Assembly: GCA_013388745.1 (NCBI GenBank)
Contig: JACAER010000017.1
Coordinates: 1 to 64,000 of the forward strand
Reading direction: 5' to 3'
Origin: Chloroflexota bacterium
GTDB lineage: Bacteria > Chloroflexota > Anaerolineae > Aggregatilineales > Phototrophicaceae
Length of the DNA: 64,000 nucleotides
Part shown: positions 39,601 to 49,560 of the stretch, piece by piece
How the letters are laid out: each line of letters opens with the position of its first letter
Numbering within the stretch: the stretch's first letter is position 1
Made by a program: the position numbers and the translations under genes
Notes under the pieces: model-generated
Databases searched by the model: none
Told to the model about the DNA's origin: nothing
Seen by the model: only the letters and a program-made list of their open reading frames with translations

Positions 39601-40387
39601 GGATATAGGTGCGCAGCAGTCCGTCAATCTGCTGCACGCCGTCCGGTCCATGATAGTCGATCAGCGCTCGAAAAGTCTTATGAACGCAGTGTTCACTCCA
39701 GGTCTGCGCCAGCGTTTCCAGTTCGGCGTCGCTAGGGTCGCGGCCTTCGCGGCGGAAATAGGCCTGAATCGCGCGCATTTCCGCCAGATCGAGCGACAAG
39801 CGGCGCTCTTTGCTGATGCGCTGCAATGTTTCAGCATCCGCATAATACAGCGCGACGCGCTCAACTTCGCTGCTGGCGGCAGCAGCGGCCACAAACGGCA
39901 GCCTGATGGCGGCGCGCAGCGTGTGGCGCTGAATCACCGGGTTAGAAAACACTTCGACGGCCAAACGCTGCAACTCATCGGCACTTAGATCGCCCTGCAC
40001 GAGGTAAGCATAGCCCGTCGCCGCGCGTTCCAGCGCGCTGATGCCCAGACTATGCGCAGCGCGCAGCAGGCTTTCGGCGGCGGGGTCAGTGACGCCCGGC
40101 AGCAGCGTGACTTCGATGCGCGTTGTCGTGTCTATGAGATCATGTTCAGCAGGCAAAACGCGAAAAGTTTCGGTCACGGGGTCGGCAAGAAGCTGCGCGC
40201 TGACAGTCTCGACCTCCTGCTGAGTCAAAGTACCCTGTAAAAAAAAGAGGCGCAGGCGCTCGCAGGCCGTCAGGCGCTCGATTCCCAACTGACGTGCGGT
40301 TTCCACCAGATGCAGCGCGGGCCGAGGGCTGCGCGCGCGGACTTCCACCCGAAACGCCTGCTGTAACACGGCGGCGGTCTTGTCCAA
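36620..40387 (-). CDS. purL: Fused phosphoribosylformylglycinamidine synthase (PurS-like repeats + PurL + PurQ)
   Basis: 1255 aa; two N-terminal PurS-like segments, PurL core (SEHCVHKTF, HNHPSALEPFGGANTGVGG), C-terminal glutaminase KPVLGICNGFQAL. Confidence 0.92.
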   Translation of the reverse strand: MDKTAAVLQQAFRVEVRARSPRPALHLVETARQLGIERLTACERLRLFFLQGTLTQQEVETVSAQLLADPVTETFRVLPAEHDLIDTTTRIEVTLLPGVTDPAAESLLRAAHSLGISALERAATGYAYLVQGDLSADELQRLAVEVFSNPVIQRHTLRAAIRLPFVAAAAASSEVERVALYYADAETLQRISKERRLSLDLAEMRAIQAYFRREGRDPSDAELETLAQTWSEHCVHKTFRALIDYHGPDGVQQIDGLLRTYIRAAAEKVNKPFVRSAFVDNAGIVAFDERFDLAFKVETHNHPSALEPFGGANTGVGGVVRDILGVSARPIANTDVLCFGLPDTPHEALPANVLHPRRIADGVVAGIEDYGNKMGIPTVNGAILYDKGYTANPLVFCGSLGILPRGAHPSGAHPGDLIVVIGGRTGRDGLRGATFSSMEMDTTTSAVAGSAVQIGHPIHEKQVLEVVLRARDEKLYRAITDCGAGGLSSAVGEMGAQTGARVALENVPLKYAGLRPWEIWLSEAQERMVLAVPPENWSRLQAICAGQDIEAVKIGTFEASGRLRLFYGETAVGNLAMSFLHNGIPQRRLKAVYAPPEQKPVRQIRDEDLTQTLLKLLAHPDVRSKEDVIRRYDHEVQGGGALKPLVGVDNHGPSDAAVLVPLDTQLGVSGELPTRGAALANGICPAYGTLDPYRMAYAAVDEAMRNLVAVGADPDQVAILDNFCWGNPNLPDRLGALVRCAQGCHDAALTYQTPFISGKDSLNNEYADADGTKHAIPGTLLISALGIVPDVTKTVTMDLKAAGNLLYVVGETRDEMGGSLYNRLHGLEGGTAPQPVPNALDTLRRLYQAIQAGLVQSCHDVSEGGIAVALAEMCIAGRVGAKIFLFTRAETQRSAVVDSFSESICRFVVEVAPGDKARFEKIFSGLMISAIGETATERLTIIQAGERVSLQTVIDVPVAELEKAWRGHMPYASSVPANSPLTRLSAAHSQASRIPAVHTGAPKVLILHATGTNRDREAALACQLAGGAAEIVHVNQLRAGERHLRDYAMLVLPGGFSYGDDLGAGTLWALDMQQRLGDEMHAFVASGKPVLGICNGFQALVKAGILPGSAGRAQRSVTLTYNESEQFECRWVYLRSNSRSQCIFTTGLEEQIYCPAAHGEGRVAVSTEAESQRLWAEGYVALSYVDADGNPAPAYPHNPNGSLLGIAGLTNRAGNVLGLMPHPEDHVFAWQHPRWQRGETGMRGLRLFQNALKRG

Positions 40388-40456
40388 AAGAACGTCCTCT
40401 ATCTAGGTTCAGACACCTCCATTATACACCCGCGCCGGAGGCTTTCGTAGACTGGC

Positions 40457-42418
40457 TCACGGCTCGGTTTCGCGCCAGACGCGCAGCACTTCCGCCACAG
40501 CCCACGCCTGCGCGAAGCATCCCCGCGGCGCATGCGGCGGGTCGCCGTCGAAAATTTCGTTGATCGAGCCGACACAATCGCCCGCCATATGCCGCACCAG
40601 CCCCATCAGATACGAGCGCGCCTGCGCTTTGTCGCCGTAAACACGCAAATGCGCGCTGGCGAACGGGCCGATCAGCCAGCTCCAGACCGTGCCCTGATGA
40701 TACGCACCGTCGCGCGCGATCAGGTCGCCGCCGTAATGCCCGATATAGGCCGGGTCATCGGGCGCAAGCGAGCGCAGGCCGTGCGTCGTCAGCAAATGCA
40801 GTGCGCAGGCATCGACCACGGCTTTCTGTTTTTCCCACGAGAGCGGGCTGTGCGGCAGCGAGACCGCGAACAACTGATTCGGGCGCAGCGAGAGATCGTG
40901 GCCTTCTGGCCCGCCGATCACATCGTAGCAGTAGCTGCCGGACGTGAACCAGAAGCGCATGAAACTGGCTTTGACACGCGCCGCCGCTTCCTGATAAGCC
41001 GCCGGATTTTTGCCCAGGCGCTGCGCGAAATCGGCCATGATGCACAGTCCGTTGTACCACAGCGCGTTGATCTCTACAGGCTTGCCGATGCGTGGTGTCA
41101 CGACCCATTCGCCTACTTTGGCGTCCATCCACGTCAACTGGACACCCGGCGCGCCAGCGTACAGCAGGCCGTCTTCAGCATCGACTTTGATGTTGTAGCG
41201 TGTGCCGCTGTGATGCGCCTGGATGATCTGCGCCAGGGCCGGAAAAAGCGCGCGCAGTAAGTCGTCGTCGCCCGTCGCCGCGTGATAAGCACGGATGGCC
41301 TCGAAGTACCACAGAGTCGCGTCGGCGGTATTGTATTCGGGCGCTTCGCCCGCGTCGGGAAAACGGTTGGGCAGCATCCCCTCGCTGATGAAATGGGCGA
41401 AGGTGCGCAAAATGCGCTGCGCGACATCATAACGCCTGGTTGCCAGCGCCAGCCCCGGCAGACTGATCATCGTGTCGCGTCCCCAATCACTGAACCAGGG
41501 ATACCCCGCGATCACTGAACGGCCATCGGGGTCATCGGGCAGCGCGCGCTTGACGATAAACTGATCGGCGGCCAGCACCAACTGCTGCACAAAAGGTTCA
41601 GACTGTGTATCGCCGCTCTGTTCGATCAAGGCACGCTCATAAGCCTGCCGTTCGGCCAGCGCGCTGTCGCCGTTCAAATTGGGCGCCTCTTCGCTGCTGG
41701 CGACGATTGTGACCGATTCGCCTGCTTGCAGTTCAATATTAAAGCTGGCGGCATGAAAATGGTCTTCGGTCGTGTCGTAGCCCCGAAAATGCTCAACACT
41801 TAAAAAGTAACCCGTCAGCCAATCGCCGTACAGTTCACAGTGCCCACGATCGCTGCGAATGGTGTAGGGGGTGGCGCCTTCGAAGGGCAGCACACGCACG
41901 CCCTGCGGAATCGCGTGCAGGTGCATACGCTCAAAGCCGTGATGCGTCAGCACATGATGATCGCGGTAATTCACCAGTGTCGTCAGCATCAGCGAGAGCG
42001 GCTTGGTGCCGCGCCGCAGTGTGTAGCGCACGTAAGTGGTGTTCGCGCCGGGCTGCATCCAGATGCGTTTTTCCAGCAGCGCGTCGGCGCAGGCATAGCT
42101 CCACACCGGAATCGCACCTTCCAGATGAAAGCGTTCCAGATGCTTGAAGCCTTTGGGGAACACCGCGCCATCATCGAAACGATCGGCGTACAGGGGATAA
42201 GCGCGGCCATCGTATTCGGCGGTGGCGTCCAATTTGGTCACCAGCAGCATACGCCCCACCGGCGCCTTGAGCGCGGCCACCAGCAGCCCGTGATAGCGCC
42301 GCGTTAAAATGCCGGCGATCGTGCCACAGGCGAAACCGCCGATGCCGTTGGTCACCAGCCATTCGCGTGTACCTGCCACCATCAGTTCTGCGCACAAACT
42401 GCGTTCGTAGTCGAACAT
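40457..42418 (-). CDS. Glycogen debranching enzyme (amylo-1,6-glucosidase)
   Basis: 653 aa; TREWLVTNGIGGFACGTIAGILTRRYHGLL, AGYPWFSDWGRDTMISLPGL. Confidence 0.9.
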   Translation of the reverse strand: MFDYERSLCAELMVAGTREWLVTNGIGGFACGTIAGILTRRYHGLLVAALKAPVGRMLLVTKLDATAEYDGRAYPLYADRFDDGAVFPKGFKHLERFHLEGAIPVWSYACADALLEKRIWMQPGANTTYVRYTLRRGTKPLSLMLTTLVNYRDHHVLTHHGFERMHLHAIPQGVRVLPFEGATPYTIRSDRGHCELYGDWLTGYFLSVEHFRGYDTTEDHFHAASFNIELQAGESVTIVASSEEAPNLNGDSALAERQAYERALIEQSGDTQSEPFVQQLVLAADQFIVKRALPDDPDGRSVIAGYPWFSDWGRDTMISLPGLALATRRYDVAQRILRTFAHFISEGMLPNRFPDAGEAPEYNTADATLWYFEAIRAYHAATGDDDLLRALFPALAQIIQAHHSGTRYNIKVDAEDGLLYAGAPGVQLTWMDAKVGEWVVTPRIGKPVEINALWYNGLCIMADFAQRLGKNPAAYQEAAARVKASFMRFWFTSGSYCYDVIGGPEGHDLSLRPNQLFAVSLPHSPLSWEKQKAVVDACALHLLTTHGLRSLAPDDPAYIGHYGGDLIARDGAYHQGTVWSWLIGPFASAHLRVYGDKAQARSYLMGLVRHMAGDCVGSINEIFDGDPPHAPRGCFAQAWAVAEVLRVWRETEP

Positions 42419-42424
42419 GCCCCC

Positions 42425-43216
42425 TCACTCGTTCTGATCTGGCGGCGTCATCACACTGTCGGGCGTGGGATGCACCGGCTCGACTAAGACGCGCGCCGCA
42501 AAAGCCGCGCCGATAATGCCCGCGTCGTTTAACAACTGCGCCGGAACGATCTCGGCGCGTGTTTCGATCAGCGGCAGAAATTTATTGTATTTGGCGCTGA
42601 CCCCGCCGCCGATAATAAACAAATCCGGCCAGAACAGGGCTTCCAGATAATGCAAATATTCGTTGACCCGTTCCGCCCATTTTTCCCAGTCGAGTTCTTT
42701 TTCTTTGCGGGCGCGGTCAGAAGCGCGCTCTTCAGCATCTTTGCCGCGAATCACCAGATGGCCGATTTCCGTGTTGGGCACCAGCGTGCGCCGCACAAAC
42801 ATGGCACTGCCAATGCCTGTCCCCAGCGTGACCATAATCACCAGACCCATATGGCCGCGTCCCGCGCCAAATTCCATCTCGGCAATACCGGCGGCGTCGG
42901 CGTCGTTGAGCACCATCACTGGGCAGCCCGTCCTTTGCTGGAATAGGGCGTGCGCGTCGGTGCCGATCCAGCGCTTATCCACATTGGCCGCAGTATGAAT
43001 CACGCCGCTTTTGACGACCGACGGAAAAGTGCAGCCGATCGGCCCGCGCCAATGGAAGAAGTTCACGATTTCCGCCACAACATCGGCCACCGCCTCCGGC
43101 ACAGAAGGCTGCGGCGTTGGGATGCGATGCCGCTCGGTGAGCATCTGCCCGCTGTCGATATCCACGGGCGCGCCTTTGATGCCTGTGCCGCCAATATCAA
43201 TCCCCAGAATTTGCAT
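42425..43216 (-). CDS. Polyphosphate glucokinase (ROK family)
   Basis: [46 protein letters not shown]. Confidence 0.88.
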   Translation of the reverse strand: MQILGIDIGGTGIKGAPVDIDSGQMLTERHRIPTPQPSVPEAVADVVAEIVNFFHWRGPIGCTFPSVVKSGVIHTAANVDKRWIGTDAHALFQQRTGCPVMVLNDADAAGIAEMEFGAGRGHMGLVIMVTLGTGIGSAMFVRRTLVPNTEIGHLVIRGKDAEERASDRARKEKELDWEKWAERVNEYLHYLEALFWPDLFIIGGGVSAKYNKFLPLIETRAEIVPAQLLNDAGIIGAAFAARVLVEPVHPTPDSVMTPPDQNE

Positions 43217-43280
43217 AGTGTCCTTCCTTAACACCTGTCCAGTCAAAACGCATGCGCTACAGCGCTGCTGTACCCCCCAC

Positions 43281-44186
43281 CTACGTAAACCAGATCGGAT
43301 TCGTCCACGCGCGTTCACCGTGCGCATCGCGCACCGTGATGCGGCAGTAGGGACTGTTGAAGCGCCGCAGGCTTAGTTCAGCCTCGCGCAGCCCCTGCCC
43401 GTGCGTATGCACCGAAAGTGAGCCATGTCCGGTGACAAAAATTGCGCTGGCCGGCGAACAGCGCACGAGCACTTTGTCGCCGGGAAACATCTGCACATCG
43501 TAAAGCTGCGGTCCCGTGCTGGAATAATATTCGCCGCGTTTGAGTGCCGCCAGCAGTGCTTCGGGAGTCAGGCTTTCGCTTTTGACCCACACCCAGCCAC
43601 GCAGCGCATCTTGCCGGGTGTGCTTAAAATGCGCGTCGTCCGTCGCGCAGACAAAATAGCGTTTGCCGCGCATCAGCAGCACATCCACCAGCGACCAGCC
43701 GCCGGGTTTATCGTTATGATCGCTGGAAGTCGCGTTGTAAATTTCGATGGCGTGAATCGCGCCCAACGACAGGATATCGCCTTCTGTTAGCCCGTACCAA
43801 TCGGGATGCGCCGCCGCGACAAAAGCGCCTGCCGCCAGGGCGCGCGCCGCGATCTCCGAACCGTTTTCGTGCGGCAGATTGGGCGCGAAATCGTGCGGCA
43901 GCCCGACAGCCAGAACGTGCCACAAATGGCCAAGTTCGGTTTCGCCCGCGTGTAGTTCTGCCCCTAGCAGCATGGTGAAATCAGAGCGCTGTTCCGCGCG
44001 CGTATCGGTGATATGAAAGCCATACTGCTGCATAAAGTGGTCGGTGATCGCCAGAAAATGATAACCGGCCTCACGATACACCTGACACACCTGCTGCGGC
44101 GTGAGTGTGCCGTCGGAAAATGTGGAATGCGTGTGTAAATTGCCGCGCCAGAAGCGGCCCGCCTTGTCAAACGGAAGATGCTGCAT
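43281..44186 (-). CDS. PHP-domain phosphoesterase (CehA/McbA-like)
   Basis: [33 protein letters not shown]. Confidence 0.85.
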   Translation of the reverse strand: MQHLPFDKAGRFWRGNLHTHSTFSDGTLTPQQVCQVYREAGYHFLAITDHFMQQYGFHITDTRAEQRSDFTMLLGAELHAGETELGHLWHVLAVGLPHDFAPNLPHENGSEIAARALAAGAFVAAAHPDWYGLTEGDILSLGAIHAIEIYNATSSDHNDKPGGWSLVDVLLMRGKRYFVCATDDAHFKHTRQDALRGWVWVKSESLTPEALLAALKRGEYYSSTGPQLYDVQMFPGDKVLVRCSPASAIFVTGHGSLSVHTHGQGLREAELSLRRFNSPYCRITVRDAHGERAWTNPIWFT

Positions 44187-44369
44187 AGCAACCTGTTCTT
44201 GATATATGTTTCTCGCTGTCCCGGCGCATGATTATGGCGCATCCGACGCCTCTCAGCCACTTTCAAGTCTCTACTCAGTAGCCACTCATCCACTGCGCCT
44301 ACTATACAGACGATGGCACACACGGGACAAAAATGCTCACCCCCGTGTTAAGATGATGCGATAAAACTG

Positions 44370-44852
44370 ATGAATGTCCAACCTCCTGCTTCTGAGTCCG
44401 CCCGCGTGTTCGAACAGCGCTCGCTGATCCGTACTACGCTGGCCGAAATAACCGCCTTCCATGAAGATAACGGCGTATTAAAGACGTTGACTCCACCGCC
44501 GATTTTTATGCGCGTGCGGCGCGATACACGCACCTCCCTGCGCGACGGCGAAATCGACTTTACGCTATGGATGGGGCCGATTCCGGTGCGTTGGCTGGCG
44601 CGCCATGAACCCGGCCCGACGGCGCATTCTTTCGCTGACCGCATGATCGCAGGACCGCTGCAAAGCTGGCTGCACCAGCATATTTTTCGCCCTGTCGAAG
44701 GCGGCGTAGAACTCGTAGACCGCATCACACTGATCCATAAACCCGGTTGGCGGGGGCTGCTCACGCGCCTGGCGTTCGACGGCTTGGCGCTGCGTTTTCT
44801 GTTCTTTTATCGTCATTTGCGCACGCGCATGAGTCTGGAAAAAAAACACTAG
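44370..44852 (+). CDS. SRPBCC-family protein
   Basis: FEQRSLIRTTLAEITAFHED...FADRMIAGPLQSWLHQHIFRPVEGGVELVDRI pattern. Confidence 0.75.
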   Translation: MNVQPPASESARVFEQRSLIRTTLAEITAFHEDNGVLKTLTPPPIFMRVRRDTRTSLRDGEIDFTLWMGPIPVRWLARHEPGPTAHSFADRMIAGPLQSWLHQHIFRPVEGGVELVDRITLIHKPGWRGLLTRLAFDGLALRFLFFYRHLRTRMSLEKKH

Positions 44853-45536
44853 ATGGCACTCCCTAAATTTGTCCCCACCTCAGAAACCGCGTCCTTCAGC
44901 GGGCGCGCGCGTATGCACTACGAAACGCCGCCGCAGGGCATCACGATCACGGGCTATATTGTGCGCCGGCTGCATAAAACCAGCCTGCTGGAAAGTATCC
45001 GTGACCTGCTGGGCAAAGACTACAGCGCGGCGCTGGCGCAGTTCGCCGCCTATGCCGCCGCTGCATCGTCGAGTTATGGCCCGGCGCTGTACCAGCCGCA
45101 GTTTGACAGGCCAGGCAGCAAAATCAGCGAAGCCGATCCCGATACCGGCGCGCTGGTCACGGTGCAACAGTTGGCGCGCCAGCCGCACATCGCTTTCGAA
45201 TATCGCGTACAAATGCCCAACGGCGATCTTGTCTCCGGGCGCGAATCGATTCTGGGCACGACAGTCGGACTGCACGGACTGGGTATGCCCGCGCCATCGT
45301 TGTTCGAGTTCCAGAGTGCCCAATGCGGCTATACGGCACACGCTGCCGGCACGATTTGCAGCGAACTGGCGCCCAATTGGGCGAACTTCGGGGCGACACA
45401 GGTGCGCGCGCACGGCACCCTGGAGCTTTCCGACAACATGGGACACAGCGGCAGCCTGAAGCTCGACCGCAAAGGCCACATCGAGATTGTGCTCTGCGGC
45501 GGCCAACAGCAGCGCCGCTTCACTTTCGATCTCTAA
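44853..45536 (+). CDS. Hypothetical protein
   Basis: 227 aa, ATG abuts the preceding stop; no family recognised. Confidence 0.65.
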   Translation: MALPKFVPTSETASFSGRARMHYETPPQGITITGYIVRRLHKTSLLESIRDLLGKDYSAALAQFAAYAAAASSSYGPALYQPQFDRPGSKISEADPDTGALVTVQQLARQPHIAFEYRVQMPNGDLVSGRESILGTTVGLHGLGMPAPSLFEFQSAQCGYTAHAAGTICSELAPNWANFGATQVRAHGTLELSDNMGHSGSLKLDRKGHIEIVLCGGQQQRRFTFDL

Positions 45537-45557
45537 ACGCCGACTTTCATCGCTGAT

Positions 45558-47102
45558 ATGACTTCTTCACCACGAATTATAGTGATCGGCGCGGGCGTAG
45601 GCGGGCTGACCGCCGCCGCGCTGCTGGCACAAGTCGGTTATGCCGTGACCGTACTCGAAGCGCAAACCTATCCCGGCGGCTGCGCTTCGACCTACTATCA
45701 CAAAGGCTTCCGCTTCGATTCCGGCGCAACGGTAGCCGGCGGTTTCCAGCCGAACGGCCCGCACGCTCTAGTCGGGCAAATGCTGGACATACAATGGCCG
45801 GTGCAACGGCATGAGCCGGCGTGGGTCGTGCATCTGCCGCAAAACACCATCGCGCTGACCGCCGACAACCAGGATGTGCTGCACAATTTTCCACAGTCGG
45901 CGCATTTCTGGGATGAACAGAGCCGGATCGCCGATTTATGCTGGTCGCTTTCCGCCTACGGGCTGCCCTGGCCGCCGGGCGATCTGGCCGAAGCAGCGCA
46001 GCTCGTGCGGGCGGGGCTGGCATTTTTCCCGCGCGATCTACGGCTGGCGCCCTTCGCCTTTGCGCCCGTCGCTCAATGGCTGCGCTGGCGCGGGTTGGCG
46101 CGCGACAAAGCCTTTGTGCGCTTTATCGACGCGCAGTTGCTGATCGCCGCGCAGACCATTTCGCCGCGCGTCAACGCCCTGTACGGCGCGACGGCGCTTG
46201 ATCTGGCGCGGCAGGGTGTGTATCACGTTCAGGGCGGCATCGGCGGGCTGGCGCAGACACTCGTCGCCAAACTGCGTGCGTTAGGCGGCGAAATCCTGTA
46301 TCGGCAGACGGTGACACGCATCGCCGTTGAAAACGGTCAGGTGACCGGTGTGTATACCCGGCACGGCAAACATGCCCGCAAAGAGGAATTTTTCCCGTGT
46401 GATTTTTTGCTGGCAAACACTACACCCTGGTCACTGGATACGCTTCTGGGCGAAGACAGCCCGCGCGCGCTGCGCCGCGAAGTCCAGACACGGGCGGATG
46501 GCGCCGGGGCGTTTGTGCTGCATCTGGGTGTGGAGGCGGACAAACTGCCGCCCAATCTGCCCGATCATCACCAGATCATCGCCAGCCTCGATGGGCCGCT
46601 GGGCGAAGGCCGCAGCATCTTCATCTCGATTTCGCCCACATGGGACACCGCACGCGCGCCAGCCGGCCAGCGCGCCGTTACCGTATCCACACACACCGAG
46701 ATTCGCCAATGGTGGCAGCTCTTGCAGACGGATTCCGCAGCCTACTACGCGCGCAAAGCGGAATATACAGAACGAATGCTGACGATGATTGAGCGCGCGC
46801 TACCGGGCTTCCGCCGCAGCATCACGCTGACGCTGCCGGGCACACCCGTCACCTATCAGCATTACACCGGGCGACATCTGGGCATGGTGGGCGGCTTCCC
46901 ACAGACTTCGCTGTTTGCAGTACGCGGGCCGCGTGTCGGGCTGGTGAATCTGCGGCTGGTGGGCGATTCGATCTTCCCCGGCCAATCGACTGCCGGCGTG
47001 ACACTTGGCGCGCTGCGGGTCGTGCGTGATGTGCGCCGACACCTGGATGAGCGTATAATCAAAATCAGCGTTCGTGAAAACACCTTGATGGAGACGCCAT
47101 GA
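45558..47102 (+). CDS. FAD-dependent carotenoid desaturase/isomerase-like oxidoreductase (CrtD/CrtISO-like)
   Basis: IVIGAGVGGLTAAALLAQVGYAVTVLEA; GDSIFPGQSTAGVTLGALR C-terminus. Confidence 0.8.
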   Translation: MTSSPRIIVIGAGVGGLTAAALLAQVGYAVTVLEAQTYPGGCASTYYHKGFRFDSGATVAGGFQPNGPHALVGQMLDIQWPVQRHEPAWVVHLPQNTIALTADNQDVLHNFPQSAHFWDEQSRIADLCWSLSAYGLPWPPGDLAEAAQLVRAGLAFFPRDLRLAPFAFAPVAQWLRWRGLARDKAFVRFIDAQLLIAAQTISPRVNALYGATALDLARQGVYHVQGGIGGLAQTLVAKLRALGGEILYRQTVTRIAVENGQVTGVYTRHGKHARKEEFFPCDFLLANTTPWSLDTLLGEDSPRALRREVQTRADGAGAFVLHLGVEADKLPPNLPDHHQIIASLDGPLGEGRSIFISISPTWDTARAPAGQRAVTVSTHTEIRQWWQLLQTDSAAYYARKAEYTERMLTMIERALPGFRRSITLTLPGTPVTYQHYTGRHLGMVGGFPQTSLFAVRGPRVGLVNLRLVGDSIFPGQSTAGVTLGALRVVRDVRRHLDERIIKISVRENTLMETP

Positions 47103-48514
47103 GTGTCCAACCTGTGATTCACTGGTTTCGCCGCGACCTGCGCTTGAGCGATAACCGCGCGCTGTCTGCCGCGCTGTCCGCCGGCGTGCCGGTGATTCCG
47201 CTGTTCGTTTTCGACTCGCGCATCTACAAGAGCCAGCGCAGCGGCGCGCCGCGTCTGGCGTTTTTGCTGCGGGCGCTGCACGCGCTGGATGACACACTGC
47301 GCCAGCACAACAGCCGCCTGCTGATTCGCTTCGGCACCCCCCCGGAGGCGCTGCGCGATCTGGTGAGCGAAACCAACGCGCAGGCGGTTTACTGTAACGA
47401 CGATTACACACCCTACGCGCAGGAACGCGACCGCGAACTGAAAGCCACGCTGAGTGTGCCGCTGCATCTGTATGACGATCTACTGCTGCTGGCGCCGGGA
47501 CAGGTCAACAAAGACGACGGCGACCCCTTTATGGTGTTCACGCCCTTCAAAAAGCGCTGGCTCTCGCTGCCCAAAATGCCCTTCGAGCCGGATCTGCCGC
47601 CGGGACGTTTTCATCCCTTGGACGGCATTGACGGCAAAGCCCTGCCCACGCTGGCGGAACTCGGTTTCGCCGAAACCATCGCCGTGCCCGATGCCAGCGA
47701 ATCTCAGGCGCGCCGGCTGCTGCTGGGCTTCACATCCAATTCGATTTATCGCTATAACGAAGGCCGCAACCGTCTGGCCGCCGACTGGCAGCATGACCCG
47801 GTGAACGGTTCATCGTTCCTCTCGCCCTATCTGCATCTCGGCATCCTCTCGATCCGCCATGCCTACGGGCTGGCGCAGGCCGCGCAGGACAAAGCGCCCG
47901 ACAAAGAAAGCGCCGACGCGGTCGAAGCCTGGATCAGCGAACTCATCTGGCGCGATTTTTACAATCATATTCTGTTCTATTTTCCGCATGTGCTCAAGCA
48001 CAACTTTCGCCGCGAGTACAATGCGCTCCAGTGGCGACACGCGCCCGCCGAACTTCAAGCGTGGAAAGCCGGCATGACAGGCTATCCGGTGGTGGATGCC
48101 GCCATGCGCCAGCTTAACGCCACCGGATGGATGCCCAACCGCGCGCGCATGATCGTCGCCAGCTTCCTGTGCAAAGACCTGCTCATCGACTGGCGCGAAG
48201 GCGAACAATACTTTATGCAGCACTTGATCGACGGCGACACGGCGGCCAACAACGGCGGCTGGCAGTGGACGGCGGGCACCGGCACGGACGCGCAGCCCTA
48301 TTTCCGCATCTTTAACCCCATCTCGCAGAGTATGAAGTTCGATCCAGAAGGCACCTATCTACGGCGCTGGTTGCCGGAACTGCGCGACATCCCCAACGAC
48401 TATATCCATGCTCCCTGGGAAGCGCCCACGCCGCCCGCCGGTTATCCCGCGCCGCTGGTCGAACACAATTTCGCTCGCAAACGCACCATGGAGGCCTTTG
48501 GGGTCATCACATGA
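47099..48514 (+). CDS. phrB: Deoxyribodipyrimidine photolyase
   Basis: IHWFRRDLRLSDNRAL; ATGWMPNRARMIVASFLCKDLLIDWREGEQYF; NNGGWQWTAGTGTDAQPYFRIFNP. Confidence 0.95.
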   Translation: MSVQPVIHWFRRDLRLSDNRALSAALSAGVPVIPLFVFDSRIYKSQRSGAPRLAFLLRALHALDDTLRQHNSRLLIRFGTPPEALRDLVSETNAQAVYCNDDYTPYAQERDRELKATLSVPLHLYDDLLLLAPGQVNKDDGDPFMVFTPFKKRWLSLPKMPFEPDLPPGRFHPLDGIDGKALPTLAELGFAETIAVPDASESQARRLLLGFTSNSIYRYNEGRNRLAADWQHDPVNGSSFLSPYLHLGILSIRHAYGLAQAAQDKAPDKESADAVEAWISELIWRDFYNHILFYFPHVLKHNFRREYNALQWRHAPAELQAWKAGMTGYPVVDAAMRQLNATGWMPNRARMIVASFLCKDLLIDWREGEQYFMQHLIDGDTAANNGGWQWTAGTGTDAQPYFRIFNPISQSMKFDPEGTYLRRWLPELRDIPNDYIHAPWEAPTPPAGYPAPLVEHNFARKRTMEAFGVIT

Positions 48515-49470
48515 AAATAGTACGCCGCATCTTGCTCGTCATCGTCATCGTTTTTGCTGTTTTTTCGCTGCTGCCGTTTCTGATCCCCCTGCCCCCGGTG
48601 GGCGCGGACGCCAGCACCCTGCCGCAAGCCGCCGACGGCAGTTTTGTGGATGTCAACGGCACAGATACGTTTTATATCGAACGCGGCCCCGCTGATGGCC
48701 CCACTATGCTCCTGCTGCATGGCTTCGGCGGCCTGACGTTTTCCTGGCGCTTGAACATCGACGCCCTGGCAGAAGCTGGCTACCGCGTGATCGCCTTCGA
48801 TCGTCCACCCTACGGCCTGACAGAAAAACGCGCCGATATGAGCCTGTCGCGCGCCGCACAGACCGATTTCACAGTGGCCTTTATGGACGCGCTAGACATC
48901 GACAGCGCGATTATGGTCGGCCACAGCGCCGGCGGTACTGTGATCGCCGATATGGCTCTGCGCTACCCGGAGCGTGTGGACGCGCTGGTCTTCGTGGCGG
49001 GCGCGGTGGGCAGCATGTCCGGCGGCCCACCGTTCGTCGGCACCCTGCTGAGCTTCCCGCCGATCACCCGTTGGGCGCAGATCATCGCGCGCCTGGCCGT
49101 CACACCCGACTTTTTCGGCAATACGCTGCGCAGCGCTTACGGCAGCCCAGACTTCATGACGCCGGAAATGGCGGCGGGTTATGCCACGCCCCTGCAAGTG
49201 CGCGATTGGGACATCGGCTTTGTCGGCATTCTGCGCGATTCCGGCGGCAATGCGCTCGACGCCAGCGGGTTGAGCGCGGTCACTGTGCCCACGCTGCTGA
49301 TCTGGGGCGAAAACGACACGTGGGTGCCGCTGCGGGTGGGCGAAAATCTGCACAGCAGCATGACCGGCAGCACGCTCATCACCTATCCGAACGTCGGCCA
49401 CCTGCCACAGGAAGAAAATCCCGCACAGTTTAATGCTGATCTCATAGCCTTCTTAGCCGCATCCAATTAG
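48511..49470 (+). CDS. Alpha/beta hydrolase with N-terminal TM anchor
   Basis: LLLHGFGG, VGHSAGGTVIADM, NVGHLPQEENP. Confidence 0.9.
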   Translation: MKIVRRILLVIVIVFAVFSLLPFLIPLPPVGADASTLPQAADGSFVDVNGTDTFYIERGPADGPTMLLLHGFGGLTFSWRLNIDALAEAGYRVIAFDRPPYGLTEKRADMSLSRAAQTDFTVAFMDALDIDSAIMVGHSAGGTVIADMALRYPERVDALVFVAGAVGSMSGGPPFVGTLLSFPPITRWAQIIARLAVTPDFFGNTLRSAYGSPDFMTPEMAAGYATPLQVRDWDIGFVGILRDSGGNALDASGLSAVTVPTLLIWGENDTWVPLRVGENLHSSMTGSTLITYPNVGHLPQEENPAQFNADLIAFLAASN

Positions 49471-49503
49471 GCGGGTGTCTAATAAGGGGAGAATCTCGCT
49501 TTT

Positions 49504-49535
49504 CAGGGCAGTGGTGAATTCGCGCCACTGTCCTG
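49504..49535 (+). promoter_or_regulatory. 11-bp 5'UTR hairpin upstream of TspO-like gene
   Basis: CAGGGCAGTGG-TGAATTCGCG-CCACTGTCCTG (one G-U pair), 25 nt before the ATG. Confidence 0.45.
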
Positions 49536-49560
49536 TATTCAACACCGAAGGTTTTCTGTC

